Below, piece by piece: positions 1 through 8,340 of a stretch of DNA of 33,069 nucleotides. Positions within the stretch are counted from its first letter, which is position 1. Each line of letters opens with the position of its first letter. The stretch is from Candidatus Binatia bacterium. Lineage in GTDB: Bacteria > Desulfobacterota > Binatia > UBA9968. The DNA is taken from assembly GCA_025924215.1 (NCBI GenBank), contig JAICEJ010000008.1, positions 1 to 33,069 of the forward strand, written 5' to 3'. Made by a program: the position numbers and the translations under genes. The notes below the pieces were generated by a model, which was not told the DNA's origin, made no database searches, and saw nothing but the letters and a program-made list of their open reading frames with translations.

Positions 1-80
1 AGTAATCCGGATTCGAACCAGCGAGAGGGGTGAAGAGGCAATCAGTTAGTTCACTGCTCTAAGTCGTCGTACTGTTCTAA
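1..80 (-). pseudogene. Degenerate tRNA-like remnant, cut by the window edge
   Basis: On the minus strand the first 20 bases read as a T-arm: TTCGAAT flanked by GG and CC, with four of five stem pairs possible. Upstream of it are a D-arm-like TTAGAGCA (plus 55-62) and a GTGAA/TTCAC stem (plus 50-54 and 30-34). That stem encloses a 15-base loop instead of the usual 7. The D-stem does not pair, and the acceptor end runs off the window, so this is not a functional tRNA as read. It could be a decayed tRNA, an integration scar or chance. Confidence 0.22.
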
Positions 81-145
81 GTACCGGCCTGCAATGTCGG
101 ATGACCCCTGGCTCTTGGTAATGGATTGTGCAGGTAATCTCGGAG

Positions 146-186
146 TTGCTTGGGACGGCCGTAAAGCCAGCGGCCGTCCCAAGCAA
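146..186. terminator. Perfect 16-bp hairpin downstream of the ubiD-like gene
   Basis: TTGCTTGGGACGGCCG and its exact reverse complement are separated by a 9-base loop. The hairpin lies about 30 bp past the stop of the minus-strand UbiD gene, where a terminator is expected. No T-run follows on either strand, so it is not a textbook intrinsic terminator. It may still stop polymerase or protect the 3' end of the mRNA. Confidence 0.6.
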
Positions 187-216
187 TAGGTGCACTTAGG
201 TAGGCATTAAACTGAT

Positions 217-1818
217 TTATTTTTTGTCTGATTTCTCTTCTCCGGGTTGATTCCCGGGCTCAAAGCCGCCCACCTCGTGGTAGACAACCTTCTTATCTTC
301 TTCAAACGCTCTTACAATCGGCACTTGTCCGGGGAGACCCAGTTTCTTCCATTGACTGGCAACTTTATCGTACATCTCCTTGCGGAGCGCTGTGCGTTTT
401 GAAAAGACCGGTAGGTAGCGGTGCTCCTTGCAAGCATTAATCAAGGCTTTTGATCCGTACGGTCGTTTCTCCGGTGGATTTTGAGTTGGATCCAGCCAGG
501 TGCTCCAAGTATTGCGGAGAATATCTAGGTCATCAATTGGATTGCAGCGGCTGCTCATGGCCCAAATCACTTGATCCATATCCGTCGGATCGATATCTTC
601 ATCAACTGCGATAATCCATTTCGTGTAATAAGCGCCTCCAGGTACTTGAGCAGCCAGCGCCAATGCCTGTGCTGCATGGCCGGCATATCGCTGCTCGAGA
701 CTGATTACCGTCATGCCGAAACCACCGGCGCCAGCCGGATGGGCATAGACTCCCTGAATGCCCGGCACTCCGAGTTTGTCTAGATCGTCCCAGATCCGCG
801 CCGATCGGATGATAGCAAAAAACCCACTCTGCTCGTTGGACGGATAATCGGCCATCAAAGCATTGGTGAGTATCGGATTGTTGCGGTAATGGATAGCGGT
901 AATTTCCACAAGAGGGCAGCCGGCTTCGGGTCTGCCGTAATATCCGGGGAATTCACCGAACGGGCCTTCGCTTTTCACCGAATTCGGTTTAATGATGCCT
1001 TCGATCACAAACTCCGCATTCGCCGGCAGCAATAAGTCGGTTGTTTTTCCCTTGACCACAGGTATCGGTTCGCCCTTGATGCCGCCTAGAAATTCGTATT
1101 CCGAAACGTTCTTGGGGAAGGTTTGCGACCCGACGACCATAAATAGCGGATCAATTCCCCATGCGGCAGCGACTTCAACCGGTTTGCCCATCTGCCAAGA
1201 ACGGGTGATATGCAGGCGCGCATCTTTTCCAGGAGAAAGATAGAGACCTGCTTCTTTCTTACCTTGAAGCATCATTCGATAGGTGCCGACGTTTAAGTAG
1301 CCGGTATCGGGATCCCGAGTAATGACGCAATCTGCCGTTCCTGCGTAGCGACCCCCATCCAACGGCCAATGCTTGGGAATGGGCAGCTGAGTTAGATCGA
1401 CTTTGTCCCCCGTAAAAGTGTTCTGGTAAAAGCCTGCTTCCGACTGCTGAACTTCCCGGGGCTGTGTCCGGTGTTTGAGCTTATCCTTTACCCGCCGGAT
1501 CAATTCGACCGTCGGCGTGTCAGGAGGCTCTTCCATCGTCAGCGCAATCCGCTGCAGACTCGGTCCTAAGATGTTCCACAGAGAACGAGCCTTGAACGGG
1601 CTGTTCTCGTATCCTTTGATGTTGTCGAAAATGATTGCTGGGGAAGGTTTTTGTTTTGCCACCAAGTAGCCGATGGCGCTCATCTCCTCGTCGCAGCTGA
1701 CAGGATCCTTTACGCGCACCAAGTCGCCCATCTCCTCAACTCGCTCGATCCACTGCCGTAAGTCCTGAATCGGTTTACTACCTGCTGATTCCGTGGCTTT
1801 CTGTTCACGTTTAGCCAT
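217..1818 (-). CDS. UbiD family prenylated-FMN-dependent decarboxylase
   Basis: This is a 533-aa member of the UbiD family, whose enzymes reversibly decarboxylate aromatic or unsaturated acids in the cytosol using prenylated FMN. The catalytic signature EGPFGE is present, with glutamates at about 284 and 289. The candidate prFMN-contacting arginine is in GTYRMM at about 181, and IAVDEDID near residue 410 is also family-typical. The start chosen is the ATG at 1818, because GGAGG lies 8 bases upstream; the ORF track begins at an upstream TTG. The gene follows the class II aldolase by 45 bp on the same strand, so the two are probably co-transcribed. A paralogue sits at 11048. No UbiX-like prenyltransferase is visible, so the cofactor must come from elsewhere. 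Substrate cannot be read from sequence; the absence of other ubiquinone genes argues for a catabolic role. Confidence 0.9.
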   Translation of the reverse strand: MAKREQKATESAGSKPIQDLRQWIERVEEMGDLVRVKDPVSCDEEMSAIGYLVAKQKPSPAIIFDNIKGYENSPFKARSLWNILGPSLQRIALTMEEPPDTPTVELIRRVKDKLKHRTQPREVQQSEAGFYQNTFTGDKVDLTQLPIPKHWPLDGGRYAGTADCVITRDPDTGYLNVGTYRMMLQGKKEAGLYLSPGKDARLHITRSWQMGKPVEVAAAWGIDPLFMVVGSQTFPKNVSEYEFLGGIKGEPIPVVKGKTTDLLLPANAEFVIEGIIKPNSVKSEGPFGEFPGYYGRPEAGCPLVEITAIHYRNNPILTNALMADYPSNEQSGFFAIIRSARIWDDLDKLGVPGIQGVYAHPAGAGGFGMTVISLEQRYAGHAAQALALAAQVPGGAYYTKWIIAVDEDIDPTDMDQVIWAMSSRCNPIDDLDILRNTWSTWLDPTQNPPEKRPYGSKALINACKEHRYLPVFSKRTALRKEMYDKVASQWKKLGLPGQVPIVRAFEEDKKVVYHEVGGFEPGNQPGEEKSDKK

Positions 1819-1863
1819 CGCGGTAACCTCCAATTGTTTTTGTCTGCTACAAAATCTCAGCTG

Positions 1864-2613
1864 TTAAAGCCTGCCCTTTTTCGGCAATAGCGACTTGAAA
1901 TAGGCAAAGCCATCGTAAGCACGGTATTTCATGTTCTCTTTCATGTAATCGATATCCGGCTGCGGCATGATTGCTGGCTTGCCGACACAGCTCGCGATAA
2001 ACTGCATATAGGCAGTACGCTCCAAGTAGATCGCGTGAACTGTAGCATATTCTAAGCTGTCGCCGCACACAATAACGCCATGTCCTTTGAGTAACATCGC
2101 CATGCGATCACCCAACGTCTGACAAATTTCTTTACCGTCCTGAATCGTATAGATCAGCCGCGGACTGGGGAATATCGGAGTTTCGGGGGCGAAAACCGCG
2201 GCTTGATTGTAAATCGGCAGGATCGGGATGCCGGCAACGGAAAATGCCGTGGCCAGCGATTGGTGAGTATGAACGACCGAATTAACATCCGCGCGCGCTG
2301 CATAGATCGCCGCGTGGATCATCGTTTCACGGGGCGGGTTTTTGAGCTTTGTGATCGCCCGTTGCTTGCCGGGTTTCGCGTAGTTCTCCTCGCAAACTTC
2401 CATATATTCGTCGATATCCACGCGAATGATATCCTTGCTGGAGATTTCACCGAGCGGCGCCAGAACTGGTTTGATAAAAAACTTTCGGGTTCCGGGAATG
2501 CGAGCGCTGACGTGACCATGATAATCAGCCAAGCCCTGGTGAAACATGATGCGGTTGCCTAAAGCTACTTTCGTTCTTAATTCCTCGAGTTCTTTCCTGC
2601 TGCTTTTACTCAT
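1864..2613 (-). CDS. Class II aldolase/adducin family protein
   Basis: This is a protein of about 249 aa with the class II (zinc) aldolase fold of the FucA/AraD/MtnB type. The metal site is complete: HTH in VVHTHQS and the later histidine in LKGHGVIV. A glutamate in RETMIHAAIY fits the catalytic acid. Family members cleave or dehydrate phosphorylated sugars, decarboxylate, or act on small hydroxy-acids, so the substrate is open. The start at 2613 (MSKSSRKEL) is preferred over the track start at 2727 because AGGAGAG lies just upstream and homologous sequence begins after it. It is the first gene of a probable pair with the UbiD decarboxylase 45 bp downstream, which suggests both act on the same organic acid. 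Confidence 0.85.
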   Translation of the reverse strand: MSKSSRKELEELRTKVALGNRIMFHQGLADYHGHVSARIPGTRKFFIKPVLAPLGEISSKDIIRVDIDEYMEVCEENYAKPGKQRAITKLKNPPRETMIHAAIYAARADVNSVVHTHQSLATAFSVAGIPILPIYNQAAVFAPETPIFPSPRLIYTIQDGKEICQTLGDRMAMLLKGHGVIVCGDSLEYATVHAIYLERTAYMQFIASCVGKPAIMPQPDIDYMKENMKYRAYDGFAYFKSLLPKKGRL

Positions 2614-3352
2614 GACTCTCCTCTTGATCAAAGCTAGTTGTCTACCTACGGATAAGTTACTAATCGCCGTCAATCTAACCTGAAAATCAAAAAACACAAT
2701 GCGCCACTTCCAGTTGTCCGTTCGCACACACCGTTTCTAGCTGCTGTGCTAAGCGCGCCATTGGTTCTCCTCTGTCCTCGCGCAGATTGCAGTTCGTCCT
2801 AAATTCATTTCACCGTCAACTTTGTTCAAGACAATCATTTGGAGCAGCTATCATTCAAACCGGGCAGTCATGCAAGACCATTGTTTTGCAAGCGAGGAAT
2901 CGAAAAACGTCTACACGCAGTTGAGTTCAGCCTTAGCGGTATAATGTCAAAGTGCTAAAAGGTCATCCAGCGCAACTCGTCCGAATACGACCGAAAAACC
3001 CACATGAACATGATCCATTTGCTAGCTGTTCCGACAAACGGTATAAGCACCACCCGGAACAGGTCCAAGCGCTTAGCAACTAGCTGATTTTTCCTGTTCC
3101 ACGAAGAATCATGGGGCTATGCAGTCAGCACAAATGAGGTCAAATTAGGCAACTTACGACAGTTTTTGCCATAGTCGTAACGGATCTTATGAGGATCTGA
3201 TAGGCACCGTGATATTCCAGTTATCCGATAAAAAATGCAATAATATCAATGGCTTATAGAATTTATGGGAACTGAGCTGATTAGGCTGCCCTATTTTTAT
3301 CGGCAATTATTTGTGCTAGAAACCTATCACTAAGTGGCCAAGGACATGTACC
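2614..3352. other. Long intergenic region with no supported gene
   Basis: These 739 bp separate the divergent aldolase and HExxH genes. I see only short ORFs without ribosome binding sites; the longest I read, MNMIHLLAV..., has 27 codons. The segment 3181-3300 is visibly A+T-rich and is the likely place for the promoter of the rightward operon, but I found no convincing -35/-10 pair. An exact TATAAT at 2940 lacks a -35 partner at usable spacing. No tRNA or known riboswitch was recognised. Confidence 0.5.
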
Positions 3353-3733
3353 ATGCGGATGATATTGCCTCCCTTGAAAGACCGTCGGGCTGTAGACCGA
3401 TTCCTTTCATCATTTTTCAGCGAATATAAGCCACTGCACTTTAAAAAGGCTATTTCAATCGTTTGTCGCTTTTACCACCTCAAGCATCCCAAGATAGAGT
3501 GGTTTGAGTATCTTGATTGGGGTAAAACTGCGGGAAAGACTTACGAGGACGGCCAGATCTATCTAGTCCACCCTGAGAGTTGGAAACGCGGTCGGAAATA
3601 CTATAGCGAGCGTCGCTGGATCAATACTGTTTACCATGAAATGGGTCATTACGTGCTTTGGGCAGATGCAGAAACGAAGGCTGACAAGTTCGCGCTTCAA
3701 ATGGTCAGAGGCCTGAATCACCAGAAGTCATAA
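3353..3733 (+). CDS. Small HExxH putative metallopeptidase
   Basis: This is a 126-aa protein of unknown function. The only recognisable motif is [22 protein letters not shown] near residues 95-116. It is an HExxH zinc-binding helix followed by an acidic ETKADKFA segment that could give the third ligand, as in ImmA/IrrE-like and related small gluzincins. There is no signal peptide or membrane segment, and the N-terminal part is basic and aromatic. The ATG at 3353 has AAGGA eight bases upstream. It ends 41 bp before ileS on the same strand, so it may lead that operon, but no functional link is known to me. The protease assignment is inference from the motif alone. Confidence 0.7.
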   Translation: MRMILPPLKDRRAVDRFLSSFFSEYKPLHFKKAISIVCRFYHLKHPKIEWFEYLDWGKTAGKTYEDGQIYLVHPESWKRGRKYYSERRWINTVYHEMGHYVLWADAETKADKFALQMVRGLNHQKS

Positions 3734-3774
3734 TCACTGGTACCCGCCGATCCTTTAGAATTAAAAGAGTAGCG

Positions 3775-6606
3775 ATGGACTACAAAGATACCCTCAATTT
3801 GCCAAAAACCAGTTTTCCGATGCGGGCCAACCTGCCGCAGAATGAGCCGAAGTTGGTCGAAAAATGGCAATCTGATCGCGTCTATTTTCGGATGTTAGAA
3901 GCAAACGAGGGCAAACCAAAATTCATCCTCCACGATGGACCTCCGTACGCCAACGGCGACATTCACATAGGTCATGCCCTCAACAAAGTTCTTAAAGACA
4001 TCATTGTTAAGTATAGAGCTATGACCGGTCACTTGGCGCCTTACGTGCCGGGTTGGGACTGCCATGGTCTACCCATCGAACTCCAAGTTGAAAAAAATGT
4101 CGGTAGAGCAAAAAAACTCGCGATGACTAAGGCGGAGGTTCGACGCTTGTGCCGAGAGTATGCGGAAAAGTACATCTCCGTTCAGCGAGAAGAATTCAAA
4201 AGATTAGGAATTCTAGGCGACTGGCAACAGCCATACCTTACCATGACGCCCGCCTATGAAGCCCAAGAGATTCGCGAGTTAGGAAAGTTCGTCGCCTCGG
4301 GAATGCTCTATCGTCGAAAGAAACCGGTTTACTGGTGCGCTTCCTGTGTCACCGCTCTCGCTGAGGCTGAGGTCGAATACGAAGAGCATGTCTCGCCCTC
4401 AATTTACGTAAAGTTTCTGGTTAAAGATCACAAGGGAAAATTTATCGGTGACGAAGAGGCCACTTACTTCGTCATTTGGACCACCACCCCGTGGACCTTG
4501 CCGGCTAATCAAGCAATCGCAATCAATCCGAAGTTTACGTACCGTCGCGTGAGAACTTCCAGGGGAGCCCTCATCATTGAGGAAGAGTTAGTTCCAACGG
4601 TGATGAAAGCAATCGGTTTGGAGCCCTCGGAATACAAAATCACCGAGGGTGCATGGTCGGGCGCCGAACTCGAAGGCATTGTTTGCCAACACCCCTGGTT
4701 GGATCGTGACTCAAAGATTGTTCTTGGTGAGTTTGTCACCCGGGACCAAGGGACCGGCTGCGTTCACATCGCACCTGGACATGGTCAGGAGGACTATGAA
4801 GTCGGAATGCGCTATGGCCTCGAGGTGATGGCGCCCGTGGATGCTGAAGGTAGGTTTACAGCTGAAGCCGGCGATCTGCACGGAGAATCGGTGTTTAAAG
4901 TCGATTCCAAGATCATTCAAAAACTTCGTGATCATGGAGCACTCCTGAAAGAAGAGACTCTTCCGCATAGTTATCCCCACTGCTGGCGTTGCAAAAAACC
5001 CATCATCTTTCGAGCAACGGAGCAGTGGTTTATTTCTATGGAGAAGAATGGGCTTAGAGACTCAGCCCTATTCGCCATCGAACAGGTGCGCTGGGTGCCA
5101 CCCTGGGGCAAAGATCGTATTCGGGGTATGCTCGAAAGTAGACCGGACTGGTGTATTTCGCGCCAGCGCTCCTGGGGAGTTCCAATCCCAGCGGTTTATT
5201 GTAAGCAATGCAATGAAGCTATTCTCACGCAAGTTGTCTGCGAACACATCGCCGGCATCGTTGAGAGAGAAGGCTCTGATGCGTGGTTTACACGGCCGCT
5301 CATCGAACTGGTGCCCGCTGATCTTGCCTGTCCAAGGTGCGGCGAAAGGAATTTCTTTAAAGAGGAAGATATTCTCGACGTCTGGTTTGACTCGGGAGTG
5401 AGCCATGCAGCAGTAGTCGAAGTTGACCCGAGGCTCGGCGGTCGCGCCCACCTTTATCTTGAGGGAAGCGACCAGCATCGCGGGTGGTTCCACACTGCTT
5501 TGCTCACTTCAATAGCCACTCGGGGACGCGCACCCTATGAAAGTGTGCTCACGCATGGCTTTACCTTGGATGGTAAAGGACGCAAGATGTCAAAATCCTT
5601 GGGCAATGTCATTGCCCCACAGGAAATCACTAAGAAATCGGGCGCGGAAATCTTGCGGCTCTGGGCGGCAGCTGAAGATTATCGCGAGGACGTGCGCATT
5701 TCAGATGAAATTCTTAACCGCCTGGTGGAGGCTTATCGGCGACTTAGAAACACAGCACGTTTTTTGATCAGCAACCTTTACGATTTCGATCCCGAGCACG
5801 ATCGCGTTTTGCCGCCCGATCTTGACGAACTCGACCGCTGGATCCTGCATCGGACCGAGAGCTTACTAAGTCGTAGCCGAGAGGCTTACGAGAAATACGA
5901 ATTTCATACTGTGTTCCATGGTCTTAATAACTACTGCAGCGTTGACCTTAGCGCGCAGTACCTCGATATCGCCAAAGACCGCCTTTACTGCGCCGGTGCA
6001 AAAAGCAGTGAGCGGCGAGCGGCGCAGACGACGCTGCATAGAATCTTGAACGTGCTGGTCCACTTACTGGCCCCGATTCTATCGTTTACCGCCGAAGAGA
6101 TTTGGACCTACATGAAGGCAAAAGATCGTCTGTCCGGCAGTATTTTTCTTTCTCAAATGCCGCAAGCGGATCCCGCGATGTTGGATCGAGAACTTGCTGA
6201 CAGATGGGATCGTATCTTCAAAGAGCGCGCCGAGGTGCTCAAGGCTTTGGAAGAGGCCCGAACTAAAGGCATCATCGGTCATTCGCTGGATGCAAAAGTC
6301 GTTTTGGTTAGCCAGAACGGCGGGCCCAATTCTACTCTGGGAAATCTGATTAAAGCGGATAAGAGCAAGATGCAGGATGTTTTGATCGTGTCACAGGCCG
6401 ACATTTCCGAATCGGTGACATCTGATAGCGCGAGTGTGTCTTGGTATCACACCGAACTATTGAACTGCCAAATCGCAGTCTCAAAAGCTGAGGGTCTCAA
6501 ATGCGAGCGTTGTTGGAAGTACGACACTGAGGTGGGGAGCGATGCAAGCCATCCGACCGTCTGTGCCCGTTGTGCCGCAGTTCTGAATTCTGGAGCCGCG
6601 GCTTGA
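3775..6606 (+). CDS. ileS: Isoleucyl-tRNA synthetase
   Basis: This 943-aa class I aminoacyl-tRNA synthetase charges tRNA-Ile in the cytosol. The HIGH motif appears as [10 protein letters not shown] near residue 65, followed by [10 protein letters not shown]. An editing (CP1) domain spans roughly residues 200-400, with [10 protein letters not shown], and the KMSKS loop is [10 protein letters not shown] near 605. The C-terminal zinc finger is complete (CERCWKYD ... CARC), marking the usual bacterial zinc-dependent type, and length is normal. The ATG at 3775 begins the standard [12 protein letters not shown]-terminus. Its stop overlaps the TTG start of lspA, a common bacterial arrangement that couples translation. 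Confidence 0.98.
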   Translation: MDYKDTLNLPKTSFPMRANLPQNEPKLVEKWQSDRVYFRMLEANEGKPKFILHDGPPYANGDIHIGHALNKVLKDIIVKYRAMTGHLAPYVPGWDCHGLPIELQVEKNVGRAKKLAMTKAEVRRLCREYAEKYISVQREEFKRLGILGDWQQPYLTMTPAYEAQEIRELGKFVASGMLYRRKKPVYWCASCVTALAEAEVEYEEHVSPSIYVKFLVKDHKGKFIGDEEATYFVIWTTTPWTLPANQAIAINPKFTYRRVRTSRGALIIEEELVPTVMKAIGLEPSEYKITEGAWSGAELEGIVCQHPWLDRDSKIVLGEFVTRDQGTGCVHIAPGHGQEDYEVGMRYGLEVMAPVDAEGRFTAEAGDLHGESVFKVDSKIIQKLRDHGALLKEETLPHSYPHCWRCKKPIIFRATEQWFISMEKNGLRDSALFAIEQVRWVPPWGKDRIRGMLESRPDWCISRQRSWGVPIPAVYCKQCNEAILTQVVCEHIAGIVEREGSDAWFTRPLIELVPADLACPRCGERNFFKEEDILDVWFDSGVSHAAVVEVDPRLGGRAHLYLEGSDQHRGWFHTALLTSIATRGRAPYESVLTHGFTLDGKGRKMSKSLGNVIAPQEITKKSGAEILRLWAAAEDYREDVRISDEILNRLVEAYRRLRNTARFLISNLYDFDPEHDRVLPPDLDELDRWILHRTESLLSRSREAYEKYEFHTVFHGLNNYCSVDLSAQYLDIAKDRLYCAGAKSSERRAAQTTLHRILNVLVHLLAPILSFTAEEIWTYMKAKDRLSGSIFLSQMPQADPAMLDRELADRWDRIFKERAEVLKALEEARTKGIIGHSLDAKVVLVSQNGGPNSTLGNLIKADKSKMQDVLIVSQADISESVTSDSASVSWYHTELLNCQIAVSKAEGLKCERCWKYDTEVGSDASHPTVCARCAAVLNSGAAA

Positions 6607-7100
6607 GTCGCAAAACAAGGATCGTCGCCGGCTGCCTTGGTTTCATCGTGATCGCTGATCAAGTGACGAAGTATGTAGTCGATCGCACTATGCCGCTGCA
6701 TCACTCCATCCCGATCATCGATGGATTGTTCAGCCTCACGTACATCCGCAACACAGGTGCTGCGTTCGGTATCTTCTCCGGCAGCCATGAAGCATTTCGC
6801 TTGCCGTTTTTGATTACTGTTTCGCTTGTAGCGATCGGGTTTATTGTTATGATGTTGAAGCGCTTGCGGCAAACCGAGACCGGTCTAATCACGGCTCTCG
6901 CGTTTATTCTTGGCGGGGCCATCGGGAATCTCATCGATCGAATAATTTATGGCGAAGTGGTCGATTTCTTGGACGTGTATTGGTCCGATTACCATTGGCC
7001 GGCGTTCAATCTAGCCGATAGTTTTATAACGATTGGTGTGGGCATAACGGTCTATTATCTTGCCACAGTAAAAGGCGATGATCCGTTCGCCGCAAAGTAG
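6603..7100 (+). CDS. lspA: Lipoprotein signal peptidase (signal peptidase II)
   Basis: This is a 165-aa inner-membrane aspartyl protease that removes signal peptides from prolipoproteins after diacylglyceryl modification. Four hydrophobic segments are visible, at about residues 8-26, 66-84, 95-112 and 137-154. The catalytic aspartates are in GEVVDFLD (about 121) and FNLADS (about 139), and GNLIDR precedes the first. I use the TTG at 6603, which overlaps the ileS stop as TTGA and gives the usual family length; the track start at 6570 would add 11 residues inside ileS. Likely substrates in this window are the lipobox proteins at 14438 and 15200. Confidence 0.96.
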   Translation: MSRKTRIVAGCLGFIVIADQVTKYVVDRTMPLHHSIPIIDGLFSLTYIRNTGAAFGIFSGSHEAFRLPFLITVSLVAIGFIVMMLKRLRQTETGLITALAFILGGAIGNLIDRIIYGEVVDFLDVYWSDYHWPAFNLADSFITIGVGITVYYLATVKGDDPFAAK

Positions 7101-7105
7101 TTTTG

Positions 7106-7130
7106 CTGCGTGCGCCGACGCATGCTGTTC
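7106..7130 (+). terminator. Possible weak terminator after lspA
   Basis: Seven base pairs (GCGTGCG with CGCATGC, one G-U pair) close a 4-base loop just after the lspA stop, followed by a moderately T-rich stretch (TGTTCTTCGATTT). The position is right for the end of the ileS-lspA transcript, but the T-tract is interrupted. Confidence 0.35.
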
Positions 7131-7187
7131 TTCGATTTGTAAGTTTTTATCGGACGATTTATAGCATTCAGTGATCCAGCCGAACTG

Positions 7188-8036
7188 ATGCCTCGTCATC
7201 TCAACGATGTCACGCTTACGTGTCTGTTGCTCATGCTGAGCGGAACGATGAGTTGCCAGGCAGTCAGTTCGAGTCTGCCGCTTGGCACCGGGTGGCAGGC
7301 AACCCCCTTCAAGCGCGTAAATACGGCCGCGCAAGTCGCCGCCGATCTTCCTGCCCTAAATGTTCCGGCGCCGACGGGAAGGATTATCTTTATCGGAGTG
7401 CATGGCGGCAATCCGCCGACATGGGACGAAGCCGAGTGGTTTGACCCGCAGCAATGGTTGCCGTATCAAGCTATCGACCTCCAAGATCAGCGGGCGGTTA
7501 CTGAGATTGCGTACCGTGAGTCGGTGATGCATGTTGCTGCATTACAGATAGGACGACACTTCCCAAACAGTATCACCATAATGATTCGTGGCGATAGTCA
7601 GGTCGTTAGCGACCTCCTTGGGGCTATCTACTGCGTCGGAGATCGAATACTACTGGTTGGCCACAGTTTCGGTGGACAGGTCGTCGAGGAGCTAGCGAGA
7701 GATTTAAAACGAAGGCAAATTGCGGTCGACGCATTGGTCTACATCGAGAGCTTTTGGTCTAAAGGTTCGGTGCCCGACAACGTAAAGCGCGCCGTCAATT
7801 TCTACGTCCCGGCATCCTTCACGCTTTGTCGAGGTTTAGAGACAATCAAGGCAGAGGACCCCATCGGCACAGAAGCAATCAATATTGCCATACCCAACCC
7901 CCGGGGACCCTATAGCGGAATTTGCGCTGAACACCGCAACATCGACAGTGATCCACGCGTGTGGAAGGATATCTTTGATCGCATCATTACAAAGATCGAC
8001 TTCCAGCAGTCGAGTTTCAATCAACCAGCAAGCTGA
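7188..8036 (+). CDS. Putative exported alpha/beta hydrolase
   Basis: This is a 282-aa protein with a hydrophobic N-terminus (LTCLLLMLSGTMSCQAV) that looks like an export signal. A cysteine at its end is possible as a lipobox, but TMSC is a poor match. The mature part has an alpha/beta-hydrolase pattern: a beta strand in GRIIFIGVHGG, a nucleophile elbow LVGHSFGGQVV near residue 160, and a late histidine in AEHRNIDSDPRVW that fits the catalytic histidine. A lipase or esterase role in the periplasm is plausible; the substrate is unknown. The gene is 87 bp after lspA and its end overlaps the convergent Smr gene by 20 bp. No clear Shine-Dalgarno precedes the ATG. Confidence 0.75.
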   Translation: MPRHLNDVTLTCLLLMLSGTMSCQAVSSSLPLGTGWQATPFKRVNTAAQVAADLPALNVPAPTGRIIFIGVHGGNPPTWDEAEWFDPQQWLPYQAIDLQDQRAVTEIAYRESVMHVAALQIGRHFPNSITIMIRGDSQVVSDLLGAIYCVGDRILLVGHSFGGQVVEELARDLKRRQIAVDALVYIESFWSKGSVPDNVKRAVNFYVPASFTLCRGLETIKAEDPIGTEAINIAIPNPRGPYSGICAEHRNIDSDPRVWKDIFDRIITKIDFQQSSFNQPAS

Positions 8037-8310
8037 CGATAGTGGCTCCCCAACTGCCGGCTTCGGCTGGGGCATCTTTGAAAGAAACAACCGCGGGATG
8101 TTTATCCAGAAGAGATCGGATTATGGCGCGTTGTACGCCTGCGCCTTTGCCGTGAATGAGACGGACCTGCCGGAATCCCGATCGCTGGCATTCCTCCAAG
8201 TATTCCTCAACCACGCTGGGGATGTCCCTGGGCTGAAACGGATGAAGATCAAGAACATCTTCAGGAGGAAGAACCACCGGTCCGTCAAAGGGAGGATCAC
8301 TCTCAAACAT
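8017..8310 (-). CDS. Small Smr-domain protein
   Basis: This is a 97-aa stand-alone Smr domain, the fold found at the C-terminus of MutS2 and in nucleic-acid endonucleases and ribosome-rescue factors. Visible motifs are LDLHPFQPRDIP near residues 21-32 (the LDLHG box with P in place of G), RLIHGKGAGVQRAII near 50-64 (the HGxGxG box) and a terminal GATIVSL strand. It starts 30 bp after the stop of the hybrid histidine kinase on the same strand, so it is probably read from the same transcript. The 3' end overlaps the convergent hydrolase by 20 bp. The target, DNA or RNA, cannot be told. Confidence 0.85.
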   Translation of the reverse strand: MFESDPPFDGPVVLPPEDVLDLHPFQPRDIPSVVEEYLEECQRSGFRQVRLIHGKGAGVQRAIIRSLLDKHPAVVSFKDAPAEAGSWGATIVSLLVD

Positions 8311-8340
8311 CGATTACAAATCGAGTCCTTTGCTGTTTAG

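Noticed and set aside
2940-2945. Exact TATAAT as a promoter
   Set aside because: The only -35-like hexamer (TTGAGT) is 13 bases away, too close, and there is no extended -10.
5068-5493. 141-aa minus-strand ORF inside ileS
   Set aside because: It is the shadow of a strongly conserved synthetase region and has no motif of its own.
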